Shown: positions 38,518 to 51,210 of the stretch, piece after piece | Layout: the number at the start of each line of letters is the position of its first letter | How positions within the stretch are numbered: the stretch's first letter is position 1 | DNA from: Acridotheres tristis | Lineage: Eukaryota; Chordata; Aves; Passeriformes; Sturnidae | NCBI GenBank assembly: GCA_037013685.1 | Contig: CM072897.1 | Span: 16,414,643 to 16,478,642 of the forward strand | Direction: 5' to 3' | Length of the DNA stretch: 64,000 nucleotides | Notes under the pieces: model-generated | The model's database searches: none | The model's input: only the letters and a program-made list of their open reading frames with translations | What the model was told of the DNA's origin: nothing | Translations under genes and position numbers: made by a program

Positions 38518-38593
38518 TACACACTCCTCCAGATACAGAAAGCACATCCAAGAAATACACACTCCTCCAGAAACAGAAAGAAAACAAATACAC
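38518..38593. repeat. Two-copy 38-bp tandem duplication
   Basis: Copies start at 38518 and 38556 with 'tacacactcctccaga' and share 'acagaaag'. The second halves have diverged. The open frames across it are a by-product of the duplication. Confidence 0.88.
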
Positions 38594-41500
38594 ATGGCAG
38601 TGCTCAGAGATGGAGCACCTCACAGCAGCACTCTCAAACTGACAACTCTGGGAGATGAATGTGAGGCTTTCACAATAAGTCATGGTAAAACAGGAAGCAG
38701 GGAGAGGATAGGAAAAAAAACACCAACTTTCTCACAATGGGTCTAAGTTTTGATCTCAGAGTGACAATCTTAAGTGAGACTTCAAAAGTCAATGGTTGGA
38801 GTGCAGTATGAGCAGACAGGAAATCTACAGGTCCTAAGGGATGAACAGACCCTTTTTACCCTGGTCTTCTAAGCAAATGACCACTGAAGTAAAGCTTCAT
38901 ACAGATGGCCAATGAAGGGAGCCTCCTCCTCCCCACTAGGCAGACAGCTTCAAAGGAGAAAATTAACCTTTCTCTACAATAGCAAATAAAGTATTATATC
39001 TGTTGTAAAGACTGTTCAATTAACTAAAAATGTTGCAGATTAGCACAACACAGAGAAATCTATGTCCAAATACAAGGAAGACAAATGCTTATTTCCGGGT
39101 CAGGGAGTATGGCTAAATACTGTAATGATTAAAACTCAGGGACAACCTAGGAAAAGGTAATCAGTGCCAATACTTCTCCAGATGCTAACTTCTTTTTAGC
39201 AGCCCTAAACTATTCCTAGAGTAATAACTTTTCACTTCCTAGAAAAGGGAGGATTTGGAAATCTTACAGCTCAGAAGTTAGTTAGGATTTTTATTTGGAA
39301 TCGAATGCTGGACCAGTGTCCTGCCTTGACTGCAGAGGACAGGCCCCAGTAGCAAGGCAAGGCTCAGGTTCCTAATGCACAGGTAACACAGGTAAACCTC
39401 ACTTCACTGTGAAACTGTGCCACTTCTTGTATAATGCTCCAGGGGAAAAGGGCCAAAAATTAAGAGAACATCATCTTCCTAGGGGAGAGAACTAAATGAG
39501 AAACCTGTTACAAGTAGATTGAGGAAGCTCCCCTACAGAACTGGATATTGAAAATAATTCTTTGGAAAGACTGCAATCCTCACCAACAGCACTTTTTCAT
39601 GATGTGTCTGGAATTCATTTGGAAGTTTAATTTCAAGCAGAACCACAAGTGGATTTGACAAGCCACTGTGAGACTTACTGACGGTGTCACACGTTTTTAC
39701 AGGGTTATTGCTCAGAAAATCTGAAATCTTAGTAACTGTTGATATCTCTTGTGTCTTTTCAGACAAATCCTTTTAAAGCTGAAATTTATCTTACTGTTTG
39801 CTTCTCTTAATCCTGACAAATAGTGGCTTCATTTGCAGCAATACCCACATTCAAAGGGAGGGAGACAGTTCCTAATGCAGATCAGTGAGCAGAAGGGTTT
39901 ATTTGGAGCCTCAGCATCTCCGTGTGAGATGGATGGGACCTCTCCACAGTGAGCAAATGAGTGCCAAAAGCAGATGTGTCACTAACCAGTTACTATGACT
40001 GACAAGATGAAAAGAGATGTTTAAATGCTGTAAGTGATAAAATGTCCAAAAGGGAGGCAGAATGAATGGCCTAAAATGGCGGGCTCGTTTGAGTGATCCA
40101 GGCCCAGAAAGTTCAGTCATGCTGTCCTGACAACACAAAATCCCTGCTACTTTCTCCCATTGATCATATGATTTCTATACTTGCCAAGAGAAATGTATAT
40201 TTAGTAACTCCCTGAAAGATTTACATCTATTACATTGACACAGAATACAAATGAGGCATTTTAAGTGGCATTTTATGGTTATGTTGTAAAACAAATTGCC
40301 ACATCTGTTTGAATTCTTGTTTTACCATATCCATCCCTCAATCCTCTTCAACTTGTCTTTACTCTAAGGTCCTCTTCCCCAAGCCTTTTTTATACCAACT
40401 AGAAGCTCATGTCTATTTTTCAACTTTCTTCTGTTGAATATGGCCACAGCAGCTCTGCCACTTGCCATACATCCCAACAGGTTAAGATACTGTTCCTGTA
40501 ACATAACAGAGGAACAGCACAGACACAGCTTTTTCACATGATGTCAGATTAATCAATCATTTTTAAATACCAACAGGCATAAAGTACAAAAGTACTCGAA
40601 ATCCAGTGTGTATAAAGTGCTTTCTTAGAAAGTGTAATTCATCACACACCTTTGCCACGATACAACTGATACTAATTTTGCCCTTGCATTTCAACAGCAG
40701 ATCACCTCAAATGCCTTGTTCTGTGCTCATTGCTGAGATGTGTAGGCTGCTAAAATTCTTCATCCCTCCCCATCCAAAAAAGACACAAAATAGCCAAGTG
40801 AGAAACTGTAAAAAAGCATCTGCCTATATTTCTGCTAAGATCACACAGTAGTTAGAAATGGCACTAAAAGGCCAGGTAAACCTCTGAAACTAAACACTGA
40901 CAGAATTACTAGCACACTGAGCAGGCCCAAGAATCAACCCCTCAGCAATTCCCACTTTCTCTCCTCTGTCTTCTCCATCCTTCCCATTTCTGCCCTTCCC
41001 TGTCCAAGCTCAGTTTTCCTGTTAGGCCTAGAATGCAACTGGGTGGAAAGGAGGAGATGTAAGCACCAGTCCAGCACAGAACAGATCAGGAGCAGTGATT
41101 TCTGTCCTCTTAGAGCAATCTGTTCTCCACTGAGCACTGCTGCTTCCAGCTGCTCACTCCCATGACTAATGTTCCGAGCACTAATGCATCCCAACATCCA
41201 TAAGCTAAGCATCAACAGCCCCTCACTAGCACTACCCAGGGCATCAATGGATTCCATATTTACCATCAGCCTCTCCACAGCCTGTCTACAGAACCAATAA
41301 AAAAAGCCTACTATTTTGTTTTTCAGTACATAAATGTCACCAGTTCCCTCTGACTCTTCTTCACCTACAACTTGGCATTAGGTCACACTTTCCCTGGCCT
41401 GTGAGCACAGCCAGAGAAGCTGCCTGAACAATATGCCCATCTTATGTCCCAAAGAAGAGATTATTAATAACTACTAATAATATGAGTATTAATAATTCTA

Positions 41501-44500
41501 AAGATCGTCTACTTCAGTGACATTGATGCCATCTTCCTCATCTGAACTGTGAACCTGAACTCCTTTCACCACAAACTTAGTGAACATTAGCTTTCCATCA
41601 GATTGTGTCTGGGAAACTCCTGGAATGCACACTAATTTCCTAGTGACTTTAGTCAACATATGCAATAATATATTATAAACTGAAGTATGTTAAAAAAACC
41701 CAGCTGCCATTTAAAACCTGTAAACATGCCTGTAATACATAACCAGCCCCTCAAAAGGGTTATTTTTCTTTGTTTGTTTCAGCAATCTAAAGAGTAGTTT
41801 TAACCAAGTAAAACAATTTTCCAGGGACATAGGTCACATTTTTGAGCAAGCCACTCACTACCATAGTTGAATTCACTTTGTGCAGAAAGGAACCCCGAGG
41901 TGCTCATAGATCCATGCATTGCCGTGTCTGCCCTCACCTCTTGCAAACACCTTTCAGCCCTTTCAGTGAAATCTGTCAGTGCCATTTATGTGAACATGAA
42001 GGACATCTAGTGGAGTCTTGCTTGCTCCCAGCAGAATGCACAGTTTTAGCCTCTGCTCCCTGACTTCTTCTCCTTGCTCCTGAGCACCAGCACACGCTTC
42101 TGTTCTCTGAGCACAGGCAGGGAAGTGCAAAACGGCACAGATTTCTTTCTTGCTTTGTCAGCAGGGACGTGCAGTTCCTCTCTGGCCCGCTGCACTCCCT
42201 CTGCAGAGCATCTTCAGCCCTTGTGCCAGTCTCCTGACCTGGGTTACATCCTCTCCACTCGCTCTCCCAGCACCAAGAAGCCCAGAACAGTCAATACCAC
42301 AACCCGCACAAGATTCTTAGTGAGAATATTGTGCATTTAACCTATTCTGAACTACCAGGGATTACGGCCAGGTAGACTTGCACTCTGGACTCATCTACAG
42401 TGTAACACTTTAGGAGTGTTATTCATGGGCAAAACCCTCTTAATTTTATCCTAGCTCAACACCTTAGCACAGAGATTACAGAGGGCTTAAATTTTCCACA
42501 AAAAACAACAGAAGGCTTTTATACCTAGGGAATCAAACTCATGTATATGGCTAGGCACAATTAAGTCTGCTGTGGAAAAAAACCCAAAGGCTTATTCAGA
42601 TTGCCTTGTAAAAGCTTAAACATAAATATTTAATTCAGAATATTTTCTAAATTCACTTTCAAAACCCATCACTCACAGTATTTCAAAGACTGAGGCACAG
42701 AGGTGTTTTATCTCCAAAAGAACAAGTAAACAAATGCAAGTTTCTCCCTGTTCATTTAGCTGAATATGTCAAAGCAAGAAGTTGCTAAAAAAAATTAGGA
42801 AATAAGTAAATAACAACCATTCCAGTAAGTGGGTATTTCTCATGATAGGGATATAAACTGAAAAGGAGCAAGGGCATTCTGTATGTTGTTTGTACTGCAG
42901 TAAAAGCTGGGGTTTGTGCTGGAGTCAACATCCCCTTCCCACAGGGCATCTCTGCTTGCCTCACTGCTACAGCGGGTGCCCTTCAGGGACTGGTGGGACA
43001 TGCCTGCCCTGCAGAACTTGAGTTTTCCAAAGGTTTCCCCACCCAGCTCCATTTTTCCCAGCCCCTAGACAGCAGCCAGGTCCATGGTGAGATTGTGAGC
43101 ACTTTCCCTCTGTTATCTTCATTGAGGCCAAGCCTAGAGCAAGCCCAAGGAGCTGAGCCCAGTAAAACCAGGCACAAAAGCATTAAGGAATTCCTTGTGT
43201 CAGAACCCAGTGTTAACTGCAATGGCTACTATGATTCATTTTCTTAATCTCTCTGTACATACATGTAAGGGCTTTGGATGGCCAAACTCTGCTGAGTGGA
43301 CACAGCCTCATCCCCACGGGGTGAGCACAGCTCTGCATGCTGAGCCTGGCACCCAGGTGCTCCACAAAGGAGTGACTCACATCACACTGAGAACAGGCAC
43401 AGTTTCCATTCTCAGATACAAATATTTTTAGCTGCTCTAACAAATAGAACAACTTGTCAAGATGACCCAGGAAGCATTTGAAGAAGGAAACACAATAGAA
43501 TTTATAGTCAGAGACACACAATGGGGATGCCAAGACCCTAATGCAAGGAGCATCCTGTACTGGAGCTGGGATGTGTGGATGTCTCCTGGCCCAGGCACTG
43601 GATAACCTCGAGAACAACACTTAGTGGTACTCACTGACCCTCTCTAGAGGATATTTCATTCACCTTGTGCATGAAATCAGTATATTTGTGATGTCTAGGA
43701 AAGACAAAGGGGATATCCAGAATTCACTGCATCAATGATGGAAACACCACCAGAAACATACTAAAGTTTTAACGGTTTTTGGAACAGGCTTTCCAGGTTT
43801 TTTTATAATATGATAATTTTCTTTTTTTCAGAGGCAAAGATTTGTTATGTTCAAATTTTCTCTCTTCCTCCCATGGGAGCAGGATTCAGTCCAAACAATT
43901 CCTCAGCAGAGCTAACCAATACAATTTTGGCTGTCCATCAGCTCCTAATGCTGTCCTACTTTCCTCCCTTCCAGACTTGAGGGAAATCCACACTTGAGTC
44001 TCTCACTAAATAAAAAGTTCATCTATCTCACCTGAATACCAACACAAGTGTTGCACATGATTCTAAGGTGGAATTAGAAACCTTTTGTGAATTAATCATT
44101 GTGCACTGCATTGGTAGAAACCTTAAAATTACATATTGAGTAATGGCTCCAGGAGTTACCAAATACTTCACAGAATTCTCCCAGACTGAAATTTTTTCCT
44201 CAGCTTCCACAGCATCCTGACTAGGTCAGGCCTTTTTGTCACTGTCCTTACAGCTAAGCTTTCCACACCAATCTGGAACAAGATCTGCTGCTCAGAGCCA
44301 ATGTCCCCAGGCAGCACAAGCAGGATGTCACACGGCAGTTTGTGAGGAGCAATTTTGCTGTTTGCAGCCCAGGGGAAGCAGACTGAAAGGATTAATGGTT
44401 ATTGTTAAAATAATATTCAAGTAGATTTCCAGAAGCACTAGAGGTGCTGTGACTGCAGACTGAGAAATGCTCCTGGGAATTTGCACAACAGAGTCTAAAT

Positions 44501-47058
44501 TTTCAAAGCAAGCAGGAAAGTCTGAGTTCTCTGATTTTTTTCATTGCTCAGGTGGAGACAAACAGAGAAGCTGGAGTGAGGGGTTAAGGTGGCTTCACAT
44601 TTCTGGAAGTTGAACAGACCTGTCTCAGGCTCAGAACTGAGAATGAGAATGCCAGGTTCACTGGAGATTTTGGGAATGCATATGGATTTGGGTACACAGA
44701 TGTGGTCAATTGTGCTTCCAATGAGCAAACAGCCTTGGATATAAACACTGATCCAGAGTAACCATCAAATCCTACATGGATAGCAGGAGTAAAGGGCATC
44801 AACACCCTGAACCACTCCTGTACCCATGGATGGTGAACTCTTTTGCCTTCTGAAGATGCCCTTTCCTCTGTGCTGTGCTTCCTCTAGACTTTACAGTTTT
44901 GCTACTTCTCAACTAGAGAAGTCACTACTAGCAATACTACAAGTCATGCAGAATAGGTTTAACAGAAAGGTACCATATCCTTGGATATGGAAATGATTGC
45001 TTTATATTAATATTCATTGTTTGCCAACTGTATAATAGGAAGGTTAAATGGTCTACTCGAGTCGTTTTGTGAGGATGCATTTACACTTAAAATGTTTAAT
45101 AAAACATTTGCCAATAGTTATCTGAATAACATATACACATTTTTAGATTAGCCTGTGGGCCAGTCTGTAGAGCAATGTATCCTGTGTTATGCTGATGTGT
45201 TTCAGTCACTACTGTCATGCCATTCTCTCTCACACTGGCACACTCTCTCCAGCTTAACTACAGCAGAACTCAGTGGTCAGGATGCTCTGCAGGAGGAGTT
45301 ACATTAGAAAAGTGAGTGGTTTAAAATTCACACCTTGTCTTATGTTAGTACAGCTTTCCAGGGCCCAGATCAGTAATTCTGCTTCACAGAAATTTTGCAG
45401 AAATGTTTCTACATACACTTATACACATTGCTCTGAATTTATACAGAGCAACCTGCATTGTTGTCACAGAGCAGCTATAATCTGGCCAGGAAAATTTAGG
45501 TTACTACATGTGAAAAAGAATCCTATTGTTTATCCAAAACCAAGGATCACATCTGTGCCAACTGGCAGTTAGGCAGGGCCATCTGTCATTTTGGGGTATC
45601 CTAATGGGATTTGGCATCAGAAGAGGAGGTTCTGTAACCAGGTAAAGAGCAAGGGACAAGAATGCCTGGAGGCCTCAATTACCCACAACTTCACATTGTG
45701 GTGCCTTCAGAAATCTGTTCTGGGAACCATGTTAAGTGCAACTCATTGATGTTTATGGTTCACATTTACTGTTCCTGGAAGCAGAATAGCTTGTAAAATT
45801 AGCAGCTGTAGAAAAGGGAGAAGGCTGTGAAAAAGGAAAAAACCCACTTGAAATAGGGCAATTTTGATTTTATTTTTGATACTTCTAACTTTGGCACAAT
45901 TCCAATAACATGACTTTCAAAATGTCCTTTATTTCCAGGTGATCATTCTGTATTTACACCCTTTATAGTTTTATTTTATACTCTGTGTAGAGTCTGTAGA
46001 CAGAACTCCAGAAACCCCTGCTTCTGAAACCTTAGATCTTTTGAAATCCTGAGTGCCTCCTATATTGGTAGACATTTTATGAGTTCAGAATTGGGTATTT
46101 TGTAAAATCAAATAAATAAATATGTCACCACTGAGAATACACAATTCTGGTGAAAATAGGTGGATCATTTCCCACCTATTATTCAACAATAATCCAAAAT
46201 GGATTGTTTCAATTAGAAATGTGATTTTGTGGACAAAGCACTGCACTGACACAGATAGCCTTTTGTACAAATTGGAGCTACAAAGTGTCTTCCCTGCCTT
46301 GAGAAGAGTAGACAAGTCCTCACTAACATTAGTAATGTGTAATACAATTTGGAGACAGGACAATTCATATCAACTTGTCTAGGTGCTATGAAAAAAGCTG
46401 TTTTATGAAAGAATACACGTTTTTGAGTCTACAGAAATAGAGATTGAAGTTTTAAGGAAAAACCCAATGCCCAAACCCCTACAATGAGATGCCAAACCAA
46501 ATATTCTTCCTGACAGGAGATAGAAACATTTTAGGCCTGAAAACTTGCTAATACTTCCTGGTTTAGAATAATCTGTGAATCTCTTTCCACATAACCTTGC
46601 AACTGCCAGTCTAATGAAGACAACAGTAGTAACAATAATTGAATTTTTCTTTGAGAACTGTTGAAGTTCCCAATAGATGTAAAACCATTTGATTCACTCT
46701 GTGAGGGCAGACTGCTTGGGTGGAATTCACAACTGTGCAACAAAGTCAGGATAGTTGGTTATGTACTTAGTTTCCTCTGAATTATTTCTGTAGCAATTCT
46801 AGTGTGGATAAATGGGGATTTATCCAGAAGTTTTCCACTCAGACCTTTGGTTAAATGCAGCTTGAAGAGGACAAGAGCTAACAAGTTCCTACCATAACCT
46901 TCCTTCACATTGTGGGAATGGAACTGGCTGGGATAAATAGTGGTTTAGCCTCGATAGCTTATGCAGGAGGCATCAACCTGAGACCATGGGAAGCAGGATA
47001 TTGAGAGGGAGATACCTGGTCAGGTTACTGTGAGAAGAGTGTATCCATGGGAGTTGGT
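38594..47058. other. Unannotated AT-rich sequence
   Basis: I see no gene, RNA gene or named mobile element. An 18-bp near-palindrome lies at 44973-44990 (arms CCATATCC and GGATATGG, 2-nt spacer). A GC-richer piece is at about 42880-43180. Frames up to 135 codons (43620-43213, minus) have no recognisable domains. Confidence 0.5.
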
Positions 47059-47366
47059 ATGTTAATGGAGTTATTCTAGAATAGTCATGTTTCTGGTTCT
47101 TGTTCTCAGTCGGTTCAGAGCTGTCATATACAAGGTCGTGTTATTTGTTCACAGTTGTGATTGGTCCCCTACATATTGTTCATGTTCACCACACCCCCTC
47201 ATCTCTGGATCTTGCCCCTCAGATCATGCAGTTTCCATGTTTGTTATTTTATCCATTAAAGTTCTTCATTCTTCAGGCCACTCCATCATTCTCATCCCTC
47301 TATTTTTGCCACAGTCCCTCTGGCTGGACTGGGCTCAGGGTCACAGCAGACCAGACCGTGACAACA
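47059..47366 (+). mobile_element. Probable solo LTR of an endogenous retrovirus (about 300 bp)
   Basis: The right end '...cagaccagaccgtgacaaca' and the preceding 'ctggctggactgggctcagg' match avian LTR U5 ends as I know them. An inverted CCAAT box (ATTGG, 47160-47164) and a polyadenylation signal ATTAAA (47255-47260) are in the correct order. The left end is set at TGTTAATGG (47059) because it gives a TG start, but it is uncertain and may lie further left. No clear TATA box and no target-site duplication are seen (ttggta versus gccgaa). The longest open frame in the window (47087-47722, plus, 211 codons) begins inside this LTR and continues into GC-rich flank, so it is not evidence of a gene. 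Confidence 0.62.
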
Positions 47367-48420
47367 GCCGAATTTTCCCTTGGATCCATGTTTGCTCCCT
47401 GCTCAGTCAGCGATGTGAGGCCACCCTGCCATCTCTGGATCCTGTGCTGGCTCTGCCCTTCCACCAGCCAGCTCGCTGTTGTGTGTCCCTGCCCTCTGCA
47501 CCACTGTCAGGGAGAGCTTCCACCCTGCTGCTCCAGCCCAGCTCCACCGAGGATCCCTCTGCTCAGCCACTCCCTCGGCAGAAGGTGCTCCCCAGGACAG
47601 CAGCTGGCAGGTCACTGTGCAGGTCAAAGGAGGAGGGTTGCAGTGCCCTGAGCATCCATGTCACAAACCTCATGCCAGCAGACTGCCCTTGGGTGCCTGT
47701 GATGGCTCTTTTCCCAAGATAAGCATCCCAGGACACAAAGGCTGCCTGGAAACTGGACCCAACTGCACGATGCTCAAGAGTAGTGTTGCAGAATGGCACT
47801 GTCACAAGAAGGATGAGACTTCCATATCACATTAAAATAGCTCAGCTTTTTTGGCATGTAACTGGAACTTTCTGTGCATGTTTTTACCAAGAAATAGTTT
47901 TTAAAGGCATTCTCTTACCAAATTTTCAAGTAGCCAAAGGTGAAAAGTTGAAAAAAGGTATTGGAAAGAGAGTCCAGGGAATAAAGCCTCTGTTTTTAAT
48001 ACCCAATGTTAATTCCACACAGCTATATTAAAAATATTTTTTTAAAAAAAGCATAATGGTGAGAGGAGCTTCTCTCTTTTCAAGAGCACACTGCAGGAAG
48101 TGCACATCAATAGATGCAAGTGAAATTTTTATATACAGCTGCTTGAACAACAGGTCTGACCAACAGAAACAATGGCCCTGGCTCTGTCAGAGGTGTCGTG
48201 GGTGGGACTCGTGTGTCCCCCTGCCACCCCGGCAGGGCAGGGCAGCAGAGCCAGCCCCACTGCAGCAGCACGAAGGGGAAAGGATGTGCAGAATGGGGTG
48301 CTGGGAGAACCCCGAGCTTTTCTGCAGGACCCAAGCAGCCACACCAGAAAACAGGCTGTCAGCAAATACTATTTTCTGCCTTTGAACCTGGAAGAGAATG
48401 TGAGGGACTTGTGAATGTTG
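47367..48420. other. GC-rich unique sequence
   Basis: 47367-47720 and 48170-48350 are GC-rich with low stop density, which explains open frames in several frames on both strands. Codon content shows no protein family I know, and there is no consistent splice structure. It could hold an exon of an unknown transcript, but I cannot support one. Confidence 0.4.
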
Positions 48421-51184
48421 CAAAGAAAGAGAAGGATACACATCCAGTGAAGCTTTTCTTCAGGATTTAAATACTACTTGTCCAAACTTAAGAAAGCCGC
48501 ATTGTTCATGAAATTTAATGTTCTAACTTGGTCCATTTTCAGAAGGTAAATCCTAAAAAGCTCAGTGTGGCATTTTTAAACAACTGCCTCCACAAATCTC
48601 TAGAATTTTGTGTTTCTAACCTTGCTTTTAAGTGCTTGCATGACTAATGAAGTGTGACATTGCTAAGATTTGCTAGCATTCTTTTCTGTAACATAAGTTC
48701 TAGCTGACAAAAATATGGCTAAATTTAGATACCTGCAGCAAACAAGAACCCTCAAAACAAAAGCAGGCTTAAGGATTAGAGCTGGCTATGACATGTTTGT
48801 GCTCAACATAGGCAAGTTCACATGACCTCCTGTCTGCTGCCCCACACACAGAGTCGCAGGCTGGCTCAGAAATGCAGTTTGCTGACTACTGCCTATAAAA
48901 GCATTACTTAGTCTGAAATGCTGCTGTTCCAGCAGGTTGTGCCAGTGTGGCAGGTGGAGCCTGCTGGGTCTTTCAAATACAGATTCTTTTTTTTTTTTTT
49001 TTTCCCCAAATAAGTCATTAAGTAGGGAAAAACAGACAGAAGAAGACCTGCTCTGTAGGTAACAAACTGGTGCTCAGAAACATTGCTCGAACAGAAGTCT
49101 CATAGCAGCATCTCACAAGTCTAAATGCATTCAGATACTATATTGCGTTTTCCCAGTTTTCTGTTGTCTGTGTGTTCTTTAAATGGGTCAAATCCAGCTG
49201 AATCTTTGATTATCCTTATACATTTCCTCACATATCCCTGAAAGATTCAAACCACACTTAAGGATTGGTCGCTAACAAAGTGAAGTCAATTGATGGTTTA
49301 TTAGACAAATATAAAAGATCTGCAGTGCAAGTTATCTAGTAAATCCAGGGGGAAAAAAAAGAAAGAGAAGTCTGAAATCCTGCAGCTGAGTTTCAAGTGT
49401 CCAATTTCTCCTTTTATCTTCTGTTTTCTTTTTTTCTTTTGCATTGTGCCAGACAACTACCTTAGAAGCCACAAGAGAATGATATATAAACACCACTGCT
49501 TTCTAATACTTCTGTCAGTAGAATTAACCACATTATTCAAATGTCAATTTACTGCAAAGATAAATTCTTTTAAATCAAAGTACCATTTCAAATTGAATTT
49601 TCAAGCCATTAACTTTACTAGGCTAGTCCTGCCAGCATATTGAATGTCTACTAGGTATTTCTCATCACAAGGTCACTCTTTCTAGCACAAACTGCATTAA
49701 AGCACCCTTAAAAAACAGCTCATGCAACAGCAGAAATTAAAAGAAGCAGTCTAAATAATCCAGCTGCTGTGGAAGAGCTGCCTTCTTGTTCTTCACAGTA
49801 AAATTCAACCATTATTTTCTGGAAAAAAAAGCCACCCAAAAGATACTAGGACCTCTCTGTAGGAACAGTGAATGAAAACTTGCATATTATGTTTCCTATT
49901 TATTTTCTTTGCAACTGTGTTCTTAGTCCTGGAGAGAACACTTCCTGCTCTAAGTACATATTTTGAATTCACTATCAGATTTAAAAACAAACAAATGAAA
50001 TACCCAAACAGAACAGTGCTTCCAGAAGCATTTGTAGCCTCTTGTCCTGGAAAAAGGCAGAGCTGCAGCTCTGTCAGAAATTCCTGACAGGTCTGATGGC
50101 TTTGTGCTCTCAGTATCCTAAATCTATGCAGACTCCAACCACCTAAACAATTACACACAAGTCATCAATTTGAGGAGGTATTTTACTAACAACACCATGA
50201 CTTTCCTCATAATCTCATTTTTCTTCTGGCAGCCTTAGGATATCTGAGACTATTTCTGTGTTTAATCAAGACATCTCCAGAGGTTTCAGAAATCAGCAAT
50301 ACTTCAGGGAGGTTACAAAAACACCAAAAAGCAAGCAGCAAGGTTAGGGTTACTCCCCAGCACCCCATCATCTTGCTCCTCCAGGGCAATGAGGCACACT
50401 CTGCCATCAGCAGTGCCACTGCGAGAAGACAGATCACAGTCACTCACTGCTGGCTTTTGTCTGTCACCCACCCCGAGTTCCCTGTGCTGTCCCAGGGTAA
50501 GGGGAACACAGCTCTGCTGCCATCAGCAAGCAGCTCCTCACAGCAGTGCAGACCAAGGCAGATGCTGCTTCCTTCCCCCTGTACTGGGGTAACTCAGCCT
50601 GGACCAAAGGGGATTAGGGAGGCATCACCAGGGTGGAGATGCCAAGTGGGAGGATGGCCCCAGGCAATACACGCTGCCATCCAGGCTCTGGCTGCTCTAA
50701 TGGCCCAAGAGCTCAGATTAACTCCTCTCTGGCTCAGCTCCCCCTTAGTACACAGCAAATGGACACAAAAGAAGACACCTACTGCATAATCAGACCTCTC
50801 AAACACGAGCAGCGCTCTCAGCAGTTCCTGTGATAGCCAGGGTCATCAGAGACTTATGGCACTGTCATGCCTGGAGCTTGAATACCAGTCAAATTCATCC
50901 TACTGCCTCTAGGAAAAAAATGCCAGGGGTCAGGAAAGGGCAGTGAAAACAGGTGAAGCACAGAGGAAGGTACGCTGTCCTCTAGTGCGCAGGAAGAGCA
51001 GAGATACACCAAAGAAAAGCAGGGCTAAAAATATCAAGAAGAGGGCAGAGGTGCTCACACGGTGCAGGCATACTGGGGCCACAGAAATGCATTTGCAGCT
51101 AGTTCTAACCTGCACTGATGGAAGGACAGGTACTTGTGTGGGGAGAGTTGAAAAAGATGTTTTATTTCCCAGATCTCTGTACTT
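48421..51184. other. Unannotated sequence, mostly AT-rich
   Basis: It contains a T17 tract (48987-49003), a pyrimidine-rich run near 49409-49441, and a perfect hairpin CTGTCAG/CTGACAG (50071-50090, 6-nt loop). No gene is recognised. A minus-strand frame at 51277-50930 contains a hydrophobic stretch but no other sign of a gene. Confidence 0.5.
48987..49003. repeat. T17 homopolymer
   Basis: An uninterrupted T tract followed by cccc. It may be a minus-strand poly(A) relic, but no retroposed body or target duplication is recognised to the right. Confidence 0.95.
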
Positions 51185-51207
51185 CCCTCTCCCTCCCCTT
51201 CCCCCCC
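51185..51207 (-). other. G-quadruplex-forming motif
   Basis: The plus strand has four C runs (CCC, CCC, CCCC, CCCCCCC) separated by TCT, T and TT. The minus strand thus has four G runs with loops of two, one and three bases, a canonical quadruplex pattern. No promoter is identified nearby. Confidence 0.85.
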
Positions 51208-51210
51208 TCC

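Noticed and set aside
47087..47722. 211-codon plus-strand open frame as a gene
   Set aside because: It begins inside a probable LTR, matches no family, and lies where stop codons are sparse. A second frame is also open over the same bases.
48987..49003. T17 as the poly(A) tail of a minus-strand processed pseudogene
   Set aside because: No polyadenylation signal complement, retroposed body or target duplication recognised to its right. The same applies to T18 at 63023-63040.
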